A stretch of DNA of 6,821 nucleotides, from positions 1-6,821 of the forward strand of contig USHP01000108.1 of assembly GCA_900554625.1 (NCBI GenBank). Reading direction: 5' to 3'. Numbering within the stretch: position 1 is the stretch's first letter; each line of letters starts with the position of its first letter. The position numbers and the translations under genes were made by a program. The notes below the pieces were generated by a model that made no database searches, was not told the origin of the DNA, and saw nothing but the letters and a program-made list of their open reading frames with translations. Shown piece by piece: positions 1 through 5,580 of the stretch. The DNA comes from an uncultured Eubacteriales bacterium (lineage in GTDB: Bacteria > Bacillota > Clostridia > Oscillospirales > Oscillospiraceae).

Positions 1-680
1 ATACCGAGGAACTCTGCCGGAAGCTCCAGAGTATGTCCTACGAGGAACTGAAAAAACTCTGGAAATGCAACGACCAGATTGCGGAGCTGAATGTTCGGCG
101 GATACAGAATATGGATCTGCGCAAGGGCTTGACTCCGGCAGTACTGGCTTACGAGGGAATTCAGTATCAGTACATGGCTCCCAGCGTGTTCACAGAGCAG
201 GAATATTCCTATATCCAGGATCATCTGCGGATTCTGTCTGGCTTTTACGGTATCCTGCGCCCTTTTGATGGAGTGACACCCTATCGGCTGGAAATGCAGG
301 CAAAGCTCAAAATAGGGGAGTACAAAGGCCTCTATGCCTACTGGGGTAATCGCCTGGCCGAAACTCTGTTTGCAGAAACAAGCTGTATCATCAACCTGGC
401 ATCCAAAGAATACAGTATGTGCGTGTCAAAGTATCTTCCGGGTTCCGTTCGCTTTATTACCTGCGTATTTGGTGAGGAGAAGAACGGCAAGGTCATCGAA
501 AAGGGTACTATGTGCAAGATGGCACGGGGAGAGATGGTGCGATTCATGGCGCAGAATCAAATCCACACGCCGGAGCAAATCCGGATGTTTGATCGCCTGA
601 ACTATCGGTTCAATGAAGCACGCTCGGATGAGAATACCTACATTTTCCTGCGTAGTGAGGAGAAGAAAGCCGATGATTGA
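1..680 (+). CDS. yaaA: Peroxide stress protein YaaA (DUF328), 5'-truncated by window edge
   Basis: The reading frame is open from base 3 to the TGA at 678-680, so the gene begins before the window; the ATG at 33 is internal. About 226 residues are visible, and comparison with my memory of the roughly 258-residue E. coli protein suggests about 30 N-terminal residues are missing. Family landmarks are clear: the ILSGFYGILRPFDGVTPYRLEM block (split here as ILSGFYGILRP then PYRLEM), YWGNRL, IINLASKEY, a KMARGEM segment matching KKARGLM, and a C-terminal NEARSDENTYIFLR end. In E. coli, YaaA is a cytoplasmic, DNA-binding protein of the OxyR regulon that limits Fenton damage by lowering free iron; the same role here is inferred from homology. 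It overlaps the next gene by 8 bases, so the two are probably translated from one message. No promoter is visible because the start is outside the window. Confidence 0.93.
   Translation, partial: TEELCRKLQSMSYEELKKLWKCNDQIAELNVRRIQNMDLRKGLTPAVLAYEGIQYQYMAPSVFTEQEYSYIQDHLRILSGFYGILRPFDGVTPYRLEMQAKLKIGEYKGLYAYWGNRLAETLFAETSCIINLASKEYSMCVSKYLPGSVRFITCVFGEEKNGKVIEKGTMCKMARGEMVRFMAQNQIHTPEQIRMFDRLNYRFNEARSDENTYIFLRSEEKKADD
655..664 (+). promoter_or_regulatory. Ribosome binding site deciding the nnrE start
   Basis: An AGGAG core at 658-662 lies inside the last codons of yaaA, 10 bases before the ATG at 673. It supports ATG 673 over the in-frame upstream ATG at 613, which would add 20 residues that do not resemble the family N terminus. 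Confidence 0.7.
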
Positions 681-1392
681 TTGTATTTCGGTGGAGAATA
701 TGCGAAGAAGCGATGCCTACACCATCGCCAATCTGGTACCCAGTTTGAAATTGATGCATCGGGCGGCATATGGCGTTTTTCTGGCAGCAAACTGGAAGGG
801 AACTATCGCAATCGTGGTTGGCTCCGGCAATAACGGAGGAGACGGCTTTGCCCTTGCTTGCATCCTGAAAGAGCATCACTATGACTGTACGGTGTTCACT
901 GTCAGCCATCGGCTGTCGGAAGACAGTGCGTTTTACGCGGAGAAAGCAGCTTCCACAGGGGTTCCTGTGCGCCCTTTTGAAGCCCAATGTCTTACAGGCT
1001 GCCAATTCGTAGTTGACTGCTTGCTTGGTACCGGTTTTCAGGGACAGCTGCGAGAGAATTACCGTACCGCTATCGATGCCATTAACGCATCTGGCGCATA
1101 TGTGGTCAGCGTGGATATTAACAGCGGCATGAACGGCGATAGCGGTGAGGGGGAACTGGCAGTTCGCTCTGACTTGACCGTTACCATTGGCTATGTCAAA
1201 CGCGGCCTGATTTCTGGAAATGCAGGAAAACACATGAAGAGACTGGTTTGCGCTGATATTGGCATTAAACTGGTGAAGGAAGAATGGAAGATTTGCGAAG
1301 AGCACGACATTCCGGACGAAACTTGCCTCCTATGTCCTCGGTGGTTGGATCTGCAGTCCATCAAAACAATGTCGACTGATAAAACTGAATAG
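673..1392 (+). CDS. nnrE: NAD(P)H-hydrate epimerase (YjeF N-terminal domain, stand-alone)
   Basis: The product interconverts the R and S forms of hydrated NADH/NADPH (NADHX, NADPHX) so that a dehydratase can restore the cofactor; it acts in the cytoplasm. The 239-residue protein carries the YjeF_N hallmarks: VGSGNNGGDG at residues 49-58 (phosphate/nucleotide loop), VVDCLLGTG at 113-121 with the expected catalytic Asp115, VDINSG at 147-152, and the closing DLTVTIGYVKRGL and ADIGI segments at 167-179 and 194-198. After ADIGI there is a 41-residue tail I cannot assign, and there is no C-terminal ADP-dependent dehydratase (NnrD) domain, so the dehydratase must be encoded elsewhere. The chosen start overlaps yaaA by 8 bases and has a good Shine-Dalgarno. 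A strong terminator follows within 25 bases of the stop. Assignment is confident; only the exact start is open. Confidence 0.92.
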   Translation: MIDCISVENMRRSDAYTIANLVPSLKLMHRAAYGVFLAANWKGTIAIVVGSGNNGGDGFALACILKEHHYDCTVFTVSHRLSEDSAFYAEKAASTGVPVRPFEAQCLTGCQFVVDCLLGTGFQGQLRENYRTAIDAINASGAYVVSVDINSGMNGDSGEGELAVRSDLTVTIGYVKRGLISGNAGKHMKRLVCADIGIKLVKEEWKICEEHDIPDETCLLCPRWLDLQSIKTMSTDKTE

Positions 1393-1415
1393 AGGAGAAC
1401 CAATCTCTCCAGAGC

Positions 1416-1449
1416 AAACAGGTGAAGGATTCTTTCTTCACCTGTTTTT
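1416..1449 (+). terminator. Rho-independent terminator after nnrE
   Basis: A perfect 12-base-pair stem (1416-1427 pairing with 1436-1447, core ACAGGTGAAG / CTTCACCTGT) with an 8-base loop is followed directly by a T run at 1445-1449. It lies 23 bases after the nnrE stop and closes the yaaA-nnrE unit, separating it from the recombinase module. Confidence 0.92.
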
Positions 1450-1452
1450 CTA

Positions 1453-1557
1453 TTTCCATTGCAGCGGGCTTGCAATGTCATCAGCACAGTAGATATCGTG
1501 TCAAGTGGCTCACTTACCGGCATACAATTTGAGAAGAAAGGAGGGCTGGTAGTATGG
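1453..1557 (+). pseudogene. Possible 3' remnant of a second serine recombinase
   Basis: In the frame of base 1459 this stretch reads VISTVDIVSSGSL, then TGIQFEKKGGLVVW. That fits the two-strand C-terminal end common to clostridial large serine recombinases (V-x-x-V-x-I/V-x-V-x-x-x-G-x-L-x-x-x-F-x-x-G). It is loosely similar in pattern to the last 30 residues of the intact recombinase at 1772-3295. No upstream part of such a gene survives, because the nnrE terminator begins at once on the left. The frame stays open past 1557 but then overlaps the better supported small gene. The similarity is a judgement by eye over a short, low-information segment and may be chance. Confidence 0.3.
1537..1545 (+). 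promoter_or_regulatory. Ribosome binding site of the small ORF
   Basis: AAAGGAGGG lies 8 bases before the ATG at 1554. It is near-perfect and is the main support for this 73-codon gene being translated. Confidence 0.75.
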
Positions 1558-1775
1558 CAAGACGCTTTGCGACTCTGGAGAAAATTGAACACAAGCGGGA
1601 GATCACTAGAGAAATCGATGAACCATTTTTGTACCGCCTGCAAAGCGGATTGTTGCTGGCCCTCAAAGAGCAAGGGAGGCTCAATGAAGTGCAGTACCGC
1701 CACGCCCAGGACCGATTGGATCGGCAGCACCGGGAATGGATTCAGAAACACAAACAGAAAGGGGAGTATCCATGA
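1554..1775 (+). CDS. Small helical protein translationally coupled to the recombinase (SHOCT-like hairpin)
   Basis: This 73-residue, strongly charged protein has no signal peptide or membrane segment. Residues 25-66 look like a helical hairpin: a first helix FLYRLQSGLLLALKEQ, a turn at GRLNEVQ, and a second basic helix YRHAQDRLDRQHREWIQ. The L-x-x-x-G-x-L/I-x-x-x-Q/E-Y/F pattern at the turn resembles SHOCT-type short domains, which are often found in oligomerising or nucleic-acid-associated proteins; this is a resemblance only. It has an excellent Shine-Dalgarno. Its TGA overlaps the recombinase ATG in an ATGA arrangement, so translation of the two is almost certainly coupled. By position it could assist recombination, for example as an accessory or directionality factor, but nothing in the sequence proves that. 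Confidence 0.75.
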   Translation: MARRFATLEKIEHKREITREIDEPFLYRLQSGLLLALKEQGRLNEVQYRHAQDRLDRQHREWIQKHKQKGEYP

Positions 1776-3295
1776 TGAAAGTAGCGGGCTATTGCCGGGT
1801 ATCTACCGATAAGGAGGACCAGGCCAATTCCTTTGCGTCTCAGCAACGCTATTTCCAGGAGTACATTGCCCAGAATCTCGACTGGGAGCTGTATGAAATC
1901 TACGCTGACGAAGGCACCTCCGGTACCAGCACCAGGAAGCGGCTTCAGTTTAACCGGATGATCCAGGATGCCCGGGAAGGAAAATTCCAACTGATTCTGA
2001 CCAAGGAAGTCAGCCGTTTTTCCAGAAACATTGTAGACACCCTGAGTTACACCCGTGAGTTAAAGCGAATCGGTGTAGCAGTAGAGTTTGTAACCGACCA
2101 CATCAACACCATGGACGGTGATGGGGAACTGCGGTTATCCATCATGGCCACAATTGCCCAGGATGAGAGCCGCAAGACATCCAATCGTGTAGTTTGGGGC
2201 CAGACCCGCCAGATGGAAAAGGGTGTTGTATTCGGGCGATCCTTGCTTGGCTATGATGTGAAGAACGGCAATATGTCTGTGGAACCGGAAGGGGCAAAGA
2301 TTGTTCGGCTGATTTTCCAGAAATACGCGGGGGAACAAGTGGGAACCGTTGAGGTTGCTCGCTTACTCAACCGAGAGGGATATCGTACATACCACGGCGG
2401 CAAATGGAAATCCAGTGCTATTATCAAAATTCTGAAAAATGAGAAATATGTCGGAGACTTAGTGCAAAAAAAGACCTACACCCCCGATTACCTGACTCAC
2501 GAGAAATGTACCAACAAGGGGCAGGTACCTCAAATCCGCATAGAGAACCACCACGAACCCATCATCAGCCGGGAAATCTGGAATATGGCGCAGGAACGAA
2601 TGGCACAGAACAACAAACACAGAGCGGGGGATGGCGGTCATTCTAACCGCTTTGTATTCTCCGGTAAGATAAAATGCGGCCTGTGCGGAGCAAGCTTTGT
2701 AGGCCGAATAAAAAAGCGGAAAGACGGCACCAAGATACGCCGGTGGAGCTGCGGAACGACAGTGAATGAAGGCAAAGACGGCTGTAATATTGGCAAATTG
2801 GTTCGGGATGATGACGCCATGAACATGCTGAGACTCGCTGTCAGGAACCTATCACTGGACGTTAAGCCCATCATTGACAACATAACGGCATTGGCCTTGG
2901 ATGCGATTCAGGCCGGGGAGAGAGGCGTCACAGATGCACCGGAGCGACTGCAGTTCGAACTGGATCGGATCCAGCACAAGAAGGAAGCCGTTATGGATTA
3001 CTACTTTTCCGGGGATATCTCCAAAGAAGATATGCTGGCTATGAAAAAGCGGTATGAAGATCAAGAACAAGCCTTCCGTGAGAGACTGGAAAAAGCAGAA
3101 GTCAAGCAGCAGCAAGGCAGCGGCACCACGCAGCTGAAACAGGCCATTCAAGCGGAAGTGACAGACCTGCTGAACTATCAGGTGGAAAGCGAAGTGTTGA
3201 GCAAAACCCTGCTGAATAGCCTTACCGTATTCCAGGATAAGCATATGGAGCTGCGCCTAAATGATCTGCCGATGGTCTTCTGGTTTGAAGGATGA
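1772..3295 (+). CDS. Large serine recombinase (resolvase/invertase, SpoIVCA/TnpX-type)
   Basis: This enzyme performs site-specific integration, excision or inversion through a 5'-phosphoserine DNA intermediate. The 507-residue product has, in order: a resolvase catalytic domain (about 1-145) with YCRVSTD giving nucleophile Ser11 and Arg9, and the SRFSRN motif with Arg82 and Arg85; a Recombinase domain (about 155-280); a zinc ribbon with CGLC at 302-305 and further cysteines at 327 and 338; and a coiled-coil-rich region (about 390-450) before a short C-terminal strand segment. All key residues are present and the frame is intact, so it may be active. Length is close to SpoIVCA and shorter than TnpX. 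ATG 1772 overlaps the upstream TGA; ATG 1775, one codon later, is better spaced (8 bases) from AAAGGGGAG at 1758-1766 and is equally possible. The longer ORF start at 1736 is rejected because it precedes this ribosome binding site. No other transfer genes are in view, so the element's extent and target are unknown. Confidence 0.93.
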   Translation: MMKVAGYCRVSTDKEDQANSFASQQRYFQEYIAQNLDWELYEIYADEGTSGTSTRKRLQFNRMIQDAREGKFQLILTKEVSRFSRNIVDTLSYTRELKRIGVAVEFVTDHINTMDGDGELRLSIMATIAQDESRKTSNRVVWGQTRQMEKGVVFGRSLLGYDVKNGNMSVEPEGAKIVRLIFQKYAGEQVGTVEVARLLNREGYRTYHGGKWKSSAIIKILKNEKYVGDLVQKKTYTPDYLTHEKCTNKGQVPQIRIENHHEPIISREIWNMAQERMAQNNKHRAGDGGHSNRFVFSGKIKCGLCGASFVGRIKKRKDGTKIRRWSCGTTVNEGKDGCNIGKLVRDDDAMNMLRLAVRNLSLDVKPIIDNITALALDAIQAGERGVTDAPERLQFELDRIQHKKEAVMDYYFSGDISKEDMLAMKKRYEDQEQAFRERLEKAEVKQQQGSGTTQLKQAIQAEVTDLLNYQVESEVLSKTLLNSLTVFQDKHMELRLNDLPMVFWFEG

Positions 3296-3356
3296 TACTG
3301 CTTTTCCTATTTGTCTGAACATATAGACCATCTGCAAAATAAAGATGATTGTATGG

Positions 3357-3385
3357 TTGCTTTTCAAAATAACAGGTGTTATAAT
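3357..3385 (+). promoter_or_regulatory. Sigma-A-type promoter for the tetR-redox operon
   Basis: A -35 box TTGCTT (3357-3362), a 17-base spacer and a perfect -10 box TATAAT (3380-3385) precede the TetR start by 35 bases. A TG at 3377-3378 makes it an extended -10 promoter. This is the best promoter in the window. Confidence 0.82.
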
Positions 3386-3389
3386 AACA
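3369..3389 (+). promoter_or_regulatory. Putative TetR-family operator overlapping the -10 box
   Basis: Three alternating half-sites are present: ATAACA at 3369-3374, its reverse complement TGTTAT at 3377-3382, and ATAACA again at 3384-3389. They form two overlapping perfect inverted repeats (6-2-6 and 6-1-6). The array covers the spacer end and the whole -10 box, so a bound protein would block RNA polymerase. The adjacent TetR gene is the obvious candidate ligand, giving negative autoregulation of the operon. That the repeat exists is seen directly; that TetR binds it is inferred. AT-rich promoter bases make some palindromy likely by chance. Confidence 0.55.
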
Positions 3390-3420
3390 TAAAAGATATA
3401 GAATACATAGGGGGAAGGCT

Positions 3421-4011
3421 ATGGCTTCTGAAAAGAGAATTACCAGGGAAAGCATCCTGCAGGCCGCAACCCAAACGATCCAAGGTGGGGGAGCAGAGTC
3501 ACTCACCGTCCGAAACATTGCTAAAACATTAGGCTGCTCTACCCAGCCGCTGTATTATGAATTTGAGAACATTCAGCATCTGAAGGATGCGCTGTACGAC
3601 TATATTCGAGAGAATTTCCTGAAATTTCATAATGACAGCTATAAGGCCTTCGGACAGAGTTTCCTGTTCTTTGCCATGAAGGAGAAGGAACTGTTCCGCT
3701 TCCTGTACTTGCAGCAGCGACAGCCCGGACAGGATCTTCTGGACGACCTGAACTGGGAAATGCTGATCTCCCTGCTGGCGAAAAATCTGGAAATGCCTCT
3801 GGAAACTGCCCGGGAAATGCACCGGCAGATGCAGTTTCGCTGCTATGGCCTGGGTGTCATGCTGGCGATTGGCTATCAAAGCATGAACCAGGAACAGATT
3901 GACCAGGAGTTAACGGAGTTTTTCCGGATCATCTTGCGCCACTACAAGGGTATTACCAGCGAAGAAGAACTGGAGTACTGGCTCCAGCGCTCCCGAAATC
4001 TTATCTATTAA
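3421..4011 (+). CDS. TetR/AcrR-family transcriptional regulator
   Basis: The 196-residue length is typical for the family. The N-terminal DNA-binding domain is clear: helix 1 from about residue 9 (ESILQAATQTI), then the helix-turn-helix at 28-48 (LTVRNIAKTLGCSTQPLYYEF, split by the usual turn at LGCS), followed by the conserved K55-x-A-L-Y segment. The rest is a helical ligand-binding and dimerisation domain (about 60-196) whose ligand cannot be read from sequence. A purine-rich ribosome binding site, AGGGGGAAGG (3409-3418 region), sits close to the ATG. It is the first gene of the operon and starts 36 bases after a promoter that carries a candidate operator, so autorepression with release by a small molecule is the likely scheme. 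The probable inducer is a substrate or product of the downstream oxidoreductases, which is an inference from gene order. Confidence 0.92.
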   Translation: MASEKRITRESILQAATQTIQGGGAESLTVRNIAKTLGCSTQPLYYEFENIQHLKDALYDYIRENFLKFHNDSYKAFGQSFLFFAMKEKELFRFLYLQQRQPGQDLLDDLNWEMLISLLAKNLEMPLETAREMHRQMQFRCYGLGVMLAIGYQSMNQEQIDQELTEFFRIILRHYKGITSEEELEYWLQRSRNLIY

Positions 4012-4016
4012 ACCAC

Positions 4017-4023
4017 AAGGAGG
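4017..4023 (+). promoter_or_regulatory. Consensus ribosome binding site of the FAD oxidoreductase gene
   Basis: AAGGAGG, fully complementary to the 16S rRNA 3' end, lies 5 bases before the ATG at 4029. It predicts high translation of the oxidoreductase relative to the regulator. Confidence 0.8.
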
Positions 4024-4028
4024 TTACC

Positions 4029-5579
4029 ATGGAAAACAAAGGTACAAGACAGTACGACGTGGTTGTCATTGGTGCCGGTAACGGTGGATTGACAGCCGCA
4101 ATTCGCGTACTTCAGGGAGGCTATTCCTGCCTGCTCCTGGAGAAGCACAACCTGCCCGGCGGATTTGCCACCAGCTTCAAACGGGGACGGTTTGAGTTTG
4201 AAGCCAGCCTGCATGAACTGAATGACTTTGGCTCTGCGGAAGCTCCGGGCGACATCCGGACCCTGTTCCGGGACCTGGGGGTGGAGGATAAGGTGGACTG
4301 GATCCGCATTCCAGAAGCCTATCACTTGATCACCACGGACAAGAAGTATGATTGCGAAATGCCCTTTGGCGTGGAAGCCTTTATCGACAAGATGGAGCAG
4401 TATGTCCCTGGCTCCCGGAAGTCCATGACGGAGTTCTTTGAGCTGTGCAACGAGGTTCGGGACGCTCAGGCCTATTCCAACTCCGTTAACGGAAATACGG
4501 ATTCCTCCTACATGAAATCCCATTTCCCCAACTTCGTAAAGGCTGGCAGCTACAGCGTCAATGAAGTTCTGGATTCTCTGAAGATGCCTCAGGCTGCGCG
4601 GGATATTCTGAACGCCTACTGGTGCTATCTGGGCGTGGACTGCGACCGGCTCAGCTTCCTGCACTACGGCTCCATGGTCATCCGCTATATCACCCGGGAT
4701 GCTTGGATGCCCAGAATGCGCTCCCATGAAATCAGTTTGGCTCTGGAAAGCCGGATTCGGGAACTGGGCGGCGATGTGTGGTATCATTCCGAAGCATCCC
4801 AAATTCACACCGACGCAGCAGGGAAGATCACCGGCGTGGAGTTGAAGGACGGCACGGTCATCGCAACCCATCATGTGATTGCCAACTGTTCTCCCCACTT
4901 GGTCTTCGGAAAAATGCTGCCTGCGTCTGCTGTCAGCGAGCAGGCCGTTCGGGCAACCAATGCCCGTGAGTTTGCTGGGCGTGGATTTTCCATGTTCCTC
5001 GGCCTGAATAAGTCTGCCGAAGAGCTGGGCATCAAGAGCCACAACTACTTCATCTATGACACTGCCGATTCTGCCAAGCAGTTTGACCTGATGAGGAAAG
5101 TGGACACCAACCATGTCCAGGCTACTGTGTGTCTGAACAATGCGTTCCCGGAATGTTCGCCCAAGGGAACCTGCATGATGTACTTTACCACCATGTTCAT
5201 GTCCGATGACTGGGGCAATGTAACCGAAACAGACTATTTCAAAGCAAAAGACCGGGTTGCAGCTGATATGATTCAGGTATTTGAGCGTGAAACCGGCTGC
5301 AATCTCCACGACCACATTGAGGAAATTTGTGTAGCCAGCCCCACAACCTATGCCCGCTACTGCGGTCATCCGGAGGGCAGCATTTACGGCTACCTTACCG
5401 CAGATTGGGACAGCCTGATGCCCCGTCTGATGATGATGAAAGAGGATGCAAAGCTCTTCCCAGGCCTGCGGTTTGCGGGAGGCTACGCCATGCGTTCCAG
5501 CGGATATTCCAGTGCCTATGTCTCCGGCGATATTTCTGGACGGCAGACGGTTGGCGACCTGAAAGCGGAGGTGAAGTAA
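4029..5579 (+). CDS. FAD-dependent oxidoreductase of the phytoene desaturase/RetSat-like (CrtI) family
   Basis: The 516-residue protein has the CrtI-family layout. An N-terminal Rossmann dinucleotide fold carries YDVVVIGAGNGG (residues 9-20), the ribose-binding Glu38 in LLLEKH, and the LPGGFATSF loop at 42-50. A central substrate domain follows, and the FAD-closing C-terminal motif is FAGGYAMRSSGYSSAYVSG (482-500). No signal peptide or membrane helix is evident. Members of this superfamily desaturate, isomerise or saturate carbon-carbon double bonds in hydrophobic polyenes (phytoene, carotenoids, retinol), but many clostridial relatives have no known substrate, so the exact reaction here is unknown. 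No carotenoid synthesis genes (crtB, crtE) accompany it in this window, which argues against ordinary pigment synthesis. It starts 17 bases after tetR and ends one base before the iron-sulfur reductase gene, so the reductase is the likely electron partner. FAD-oxidoreductase family is confident; specific activity is not. Confidence 0.88.
   Translation: MENKGTRQYDVVVIGAGNGGLTAAIRVLQGGYSCLLLEKHNLPGGFATSFKRGRFEFEASLHELNDFGSAEAPGDIRTLFRDLGVEDKVDWIRIPEAYHLITTDKKYDCEMPFGVEAFIDKMEQYVPGSRKSMTEFFELCNEVRDAQAYSNSVNGNTDSSYMKSHFPNFVKAGSYSVNEVLDSLKMPQAARDILNAYWCYLGVDCDRLSFLHYGSMVIRYITRDAWMPRMRSHEISLALESRIRELGGDVWYHSEASQIHTDAAGKITGVELKDGTVIATHHVIANCSPHLVFGKMLPASAVSEQAVRATNAREFAGRGFSMFLGLNKSAEELGIKSHNYFIYDTADSAKQFDLMRKVDTNHVQATVCLNNAFPECSPKGTCMMYFTTMFMSDDWGNVTETDYFKAKDRVAADMIQVFERETGCNLHDHIEEICVASPTTYARYCGHPEGSIYGYLTADWDSLMPRLMMMKEDAKLFPGLRFAGGYAMRSSGYSSAYVSGDISGRQTVGDLKAEVK
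5567..5574 (+). promoter_or_regulatory. Ribosome binding site of the iron-sulfur reductase, inside the preceding gene
   Basis: GGAGGTGA sits within the last codons of the FAD oxidoreductase gene, 6 bases before the ATG at 5581. With a single base between stop and start, the two proteins are likely made together. Confidence 0.75.
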
Positions 5580-5580
5580 T

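Noticed and set aside
613..672. Upstream ATG giving nnrE 20 extra residues
   Set aside because: The extra residues are basic and unlike the family, lie deep within yaaA, and the good Shine-Dalgarno points to ATG 673.
610..1305. A 231-codon minus-strand frame opposite nnrE
   Set aside because: It mirrors the well-supported YjeF_N protein and shows no family features of its own.
1470..1498. Promoter before the small ORF (TTGCAA followed by AT-rich bases)
   Set aside because: No acceptable -10 box occurs at 16-18 bases; the nearest hexamers match poorly.
1736..1771. Upstream ATG giving the recombinase 12 extra residues
   Set aside because: It lies before the AAAGGGGAG ribosome binding site, and the resolvase domain begins at the MKVAGYCRVS segment.
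1459..1812. A 117-codon plus-strand frame running across the small ORF, as an intact gene
   Set aside because: It starts at a TTG without a ribosome binding site and overlaps two better supported genes; only its first part is kept, as a tentative recombinase remnant.
3296..3350. Terminator after the recombinase
   Set aside because: Only 4-5 base-pair stems (such as GTCT/AGAC and CATCT/AGATG) without a following T run are present.
3311..3532. A 73-codon plus-strand frame overlapping the tetR start
   Set aside because: It spans the promoter and operator and runs out of frame into tetR; no domain or ribosome binding site supports it.
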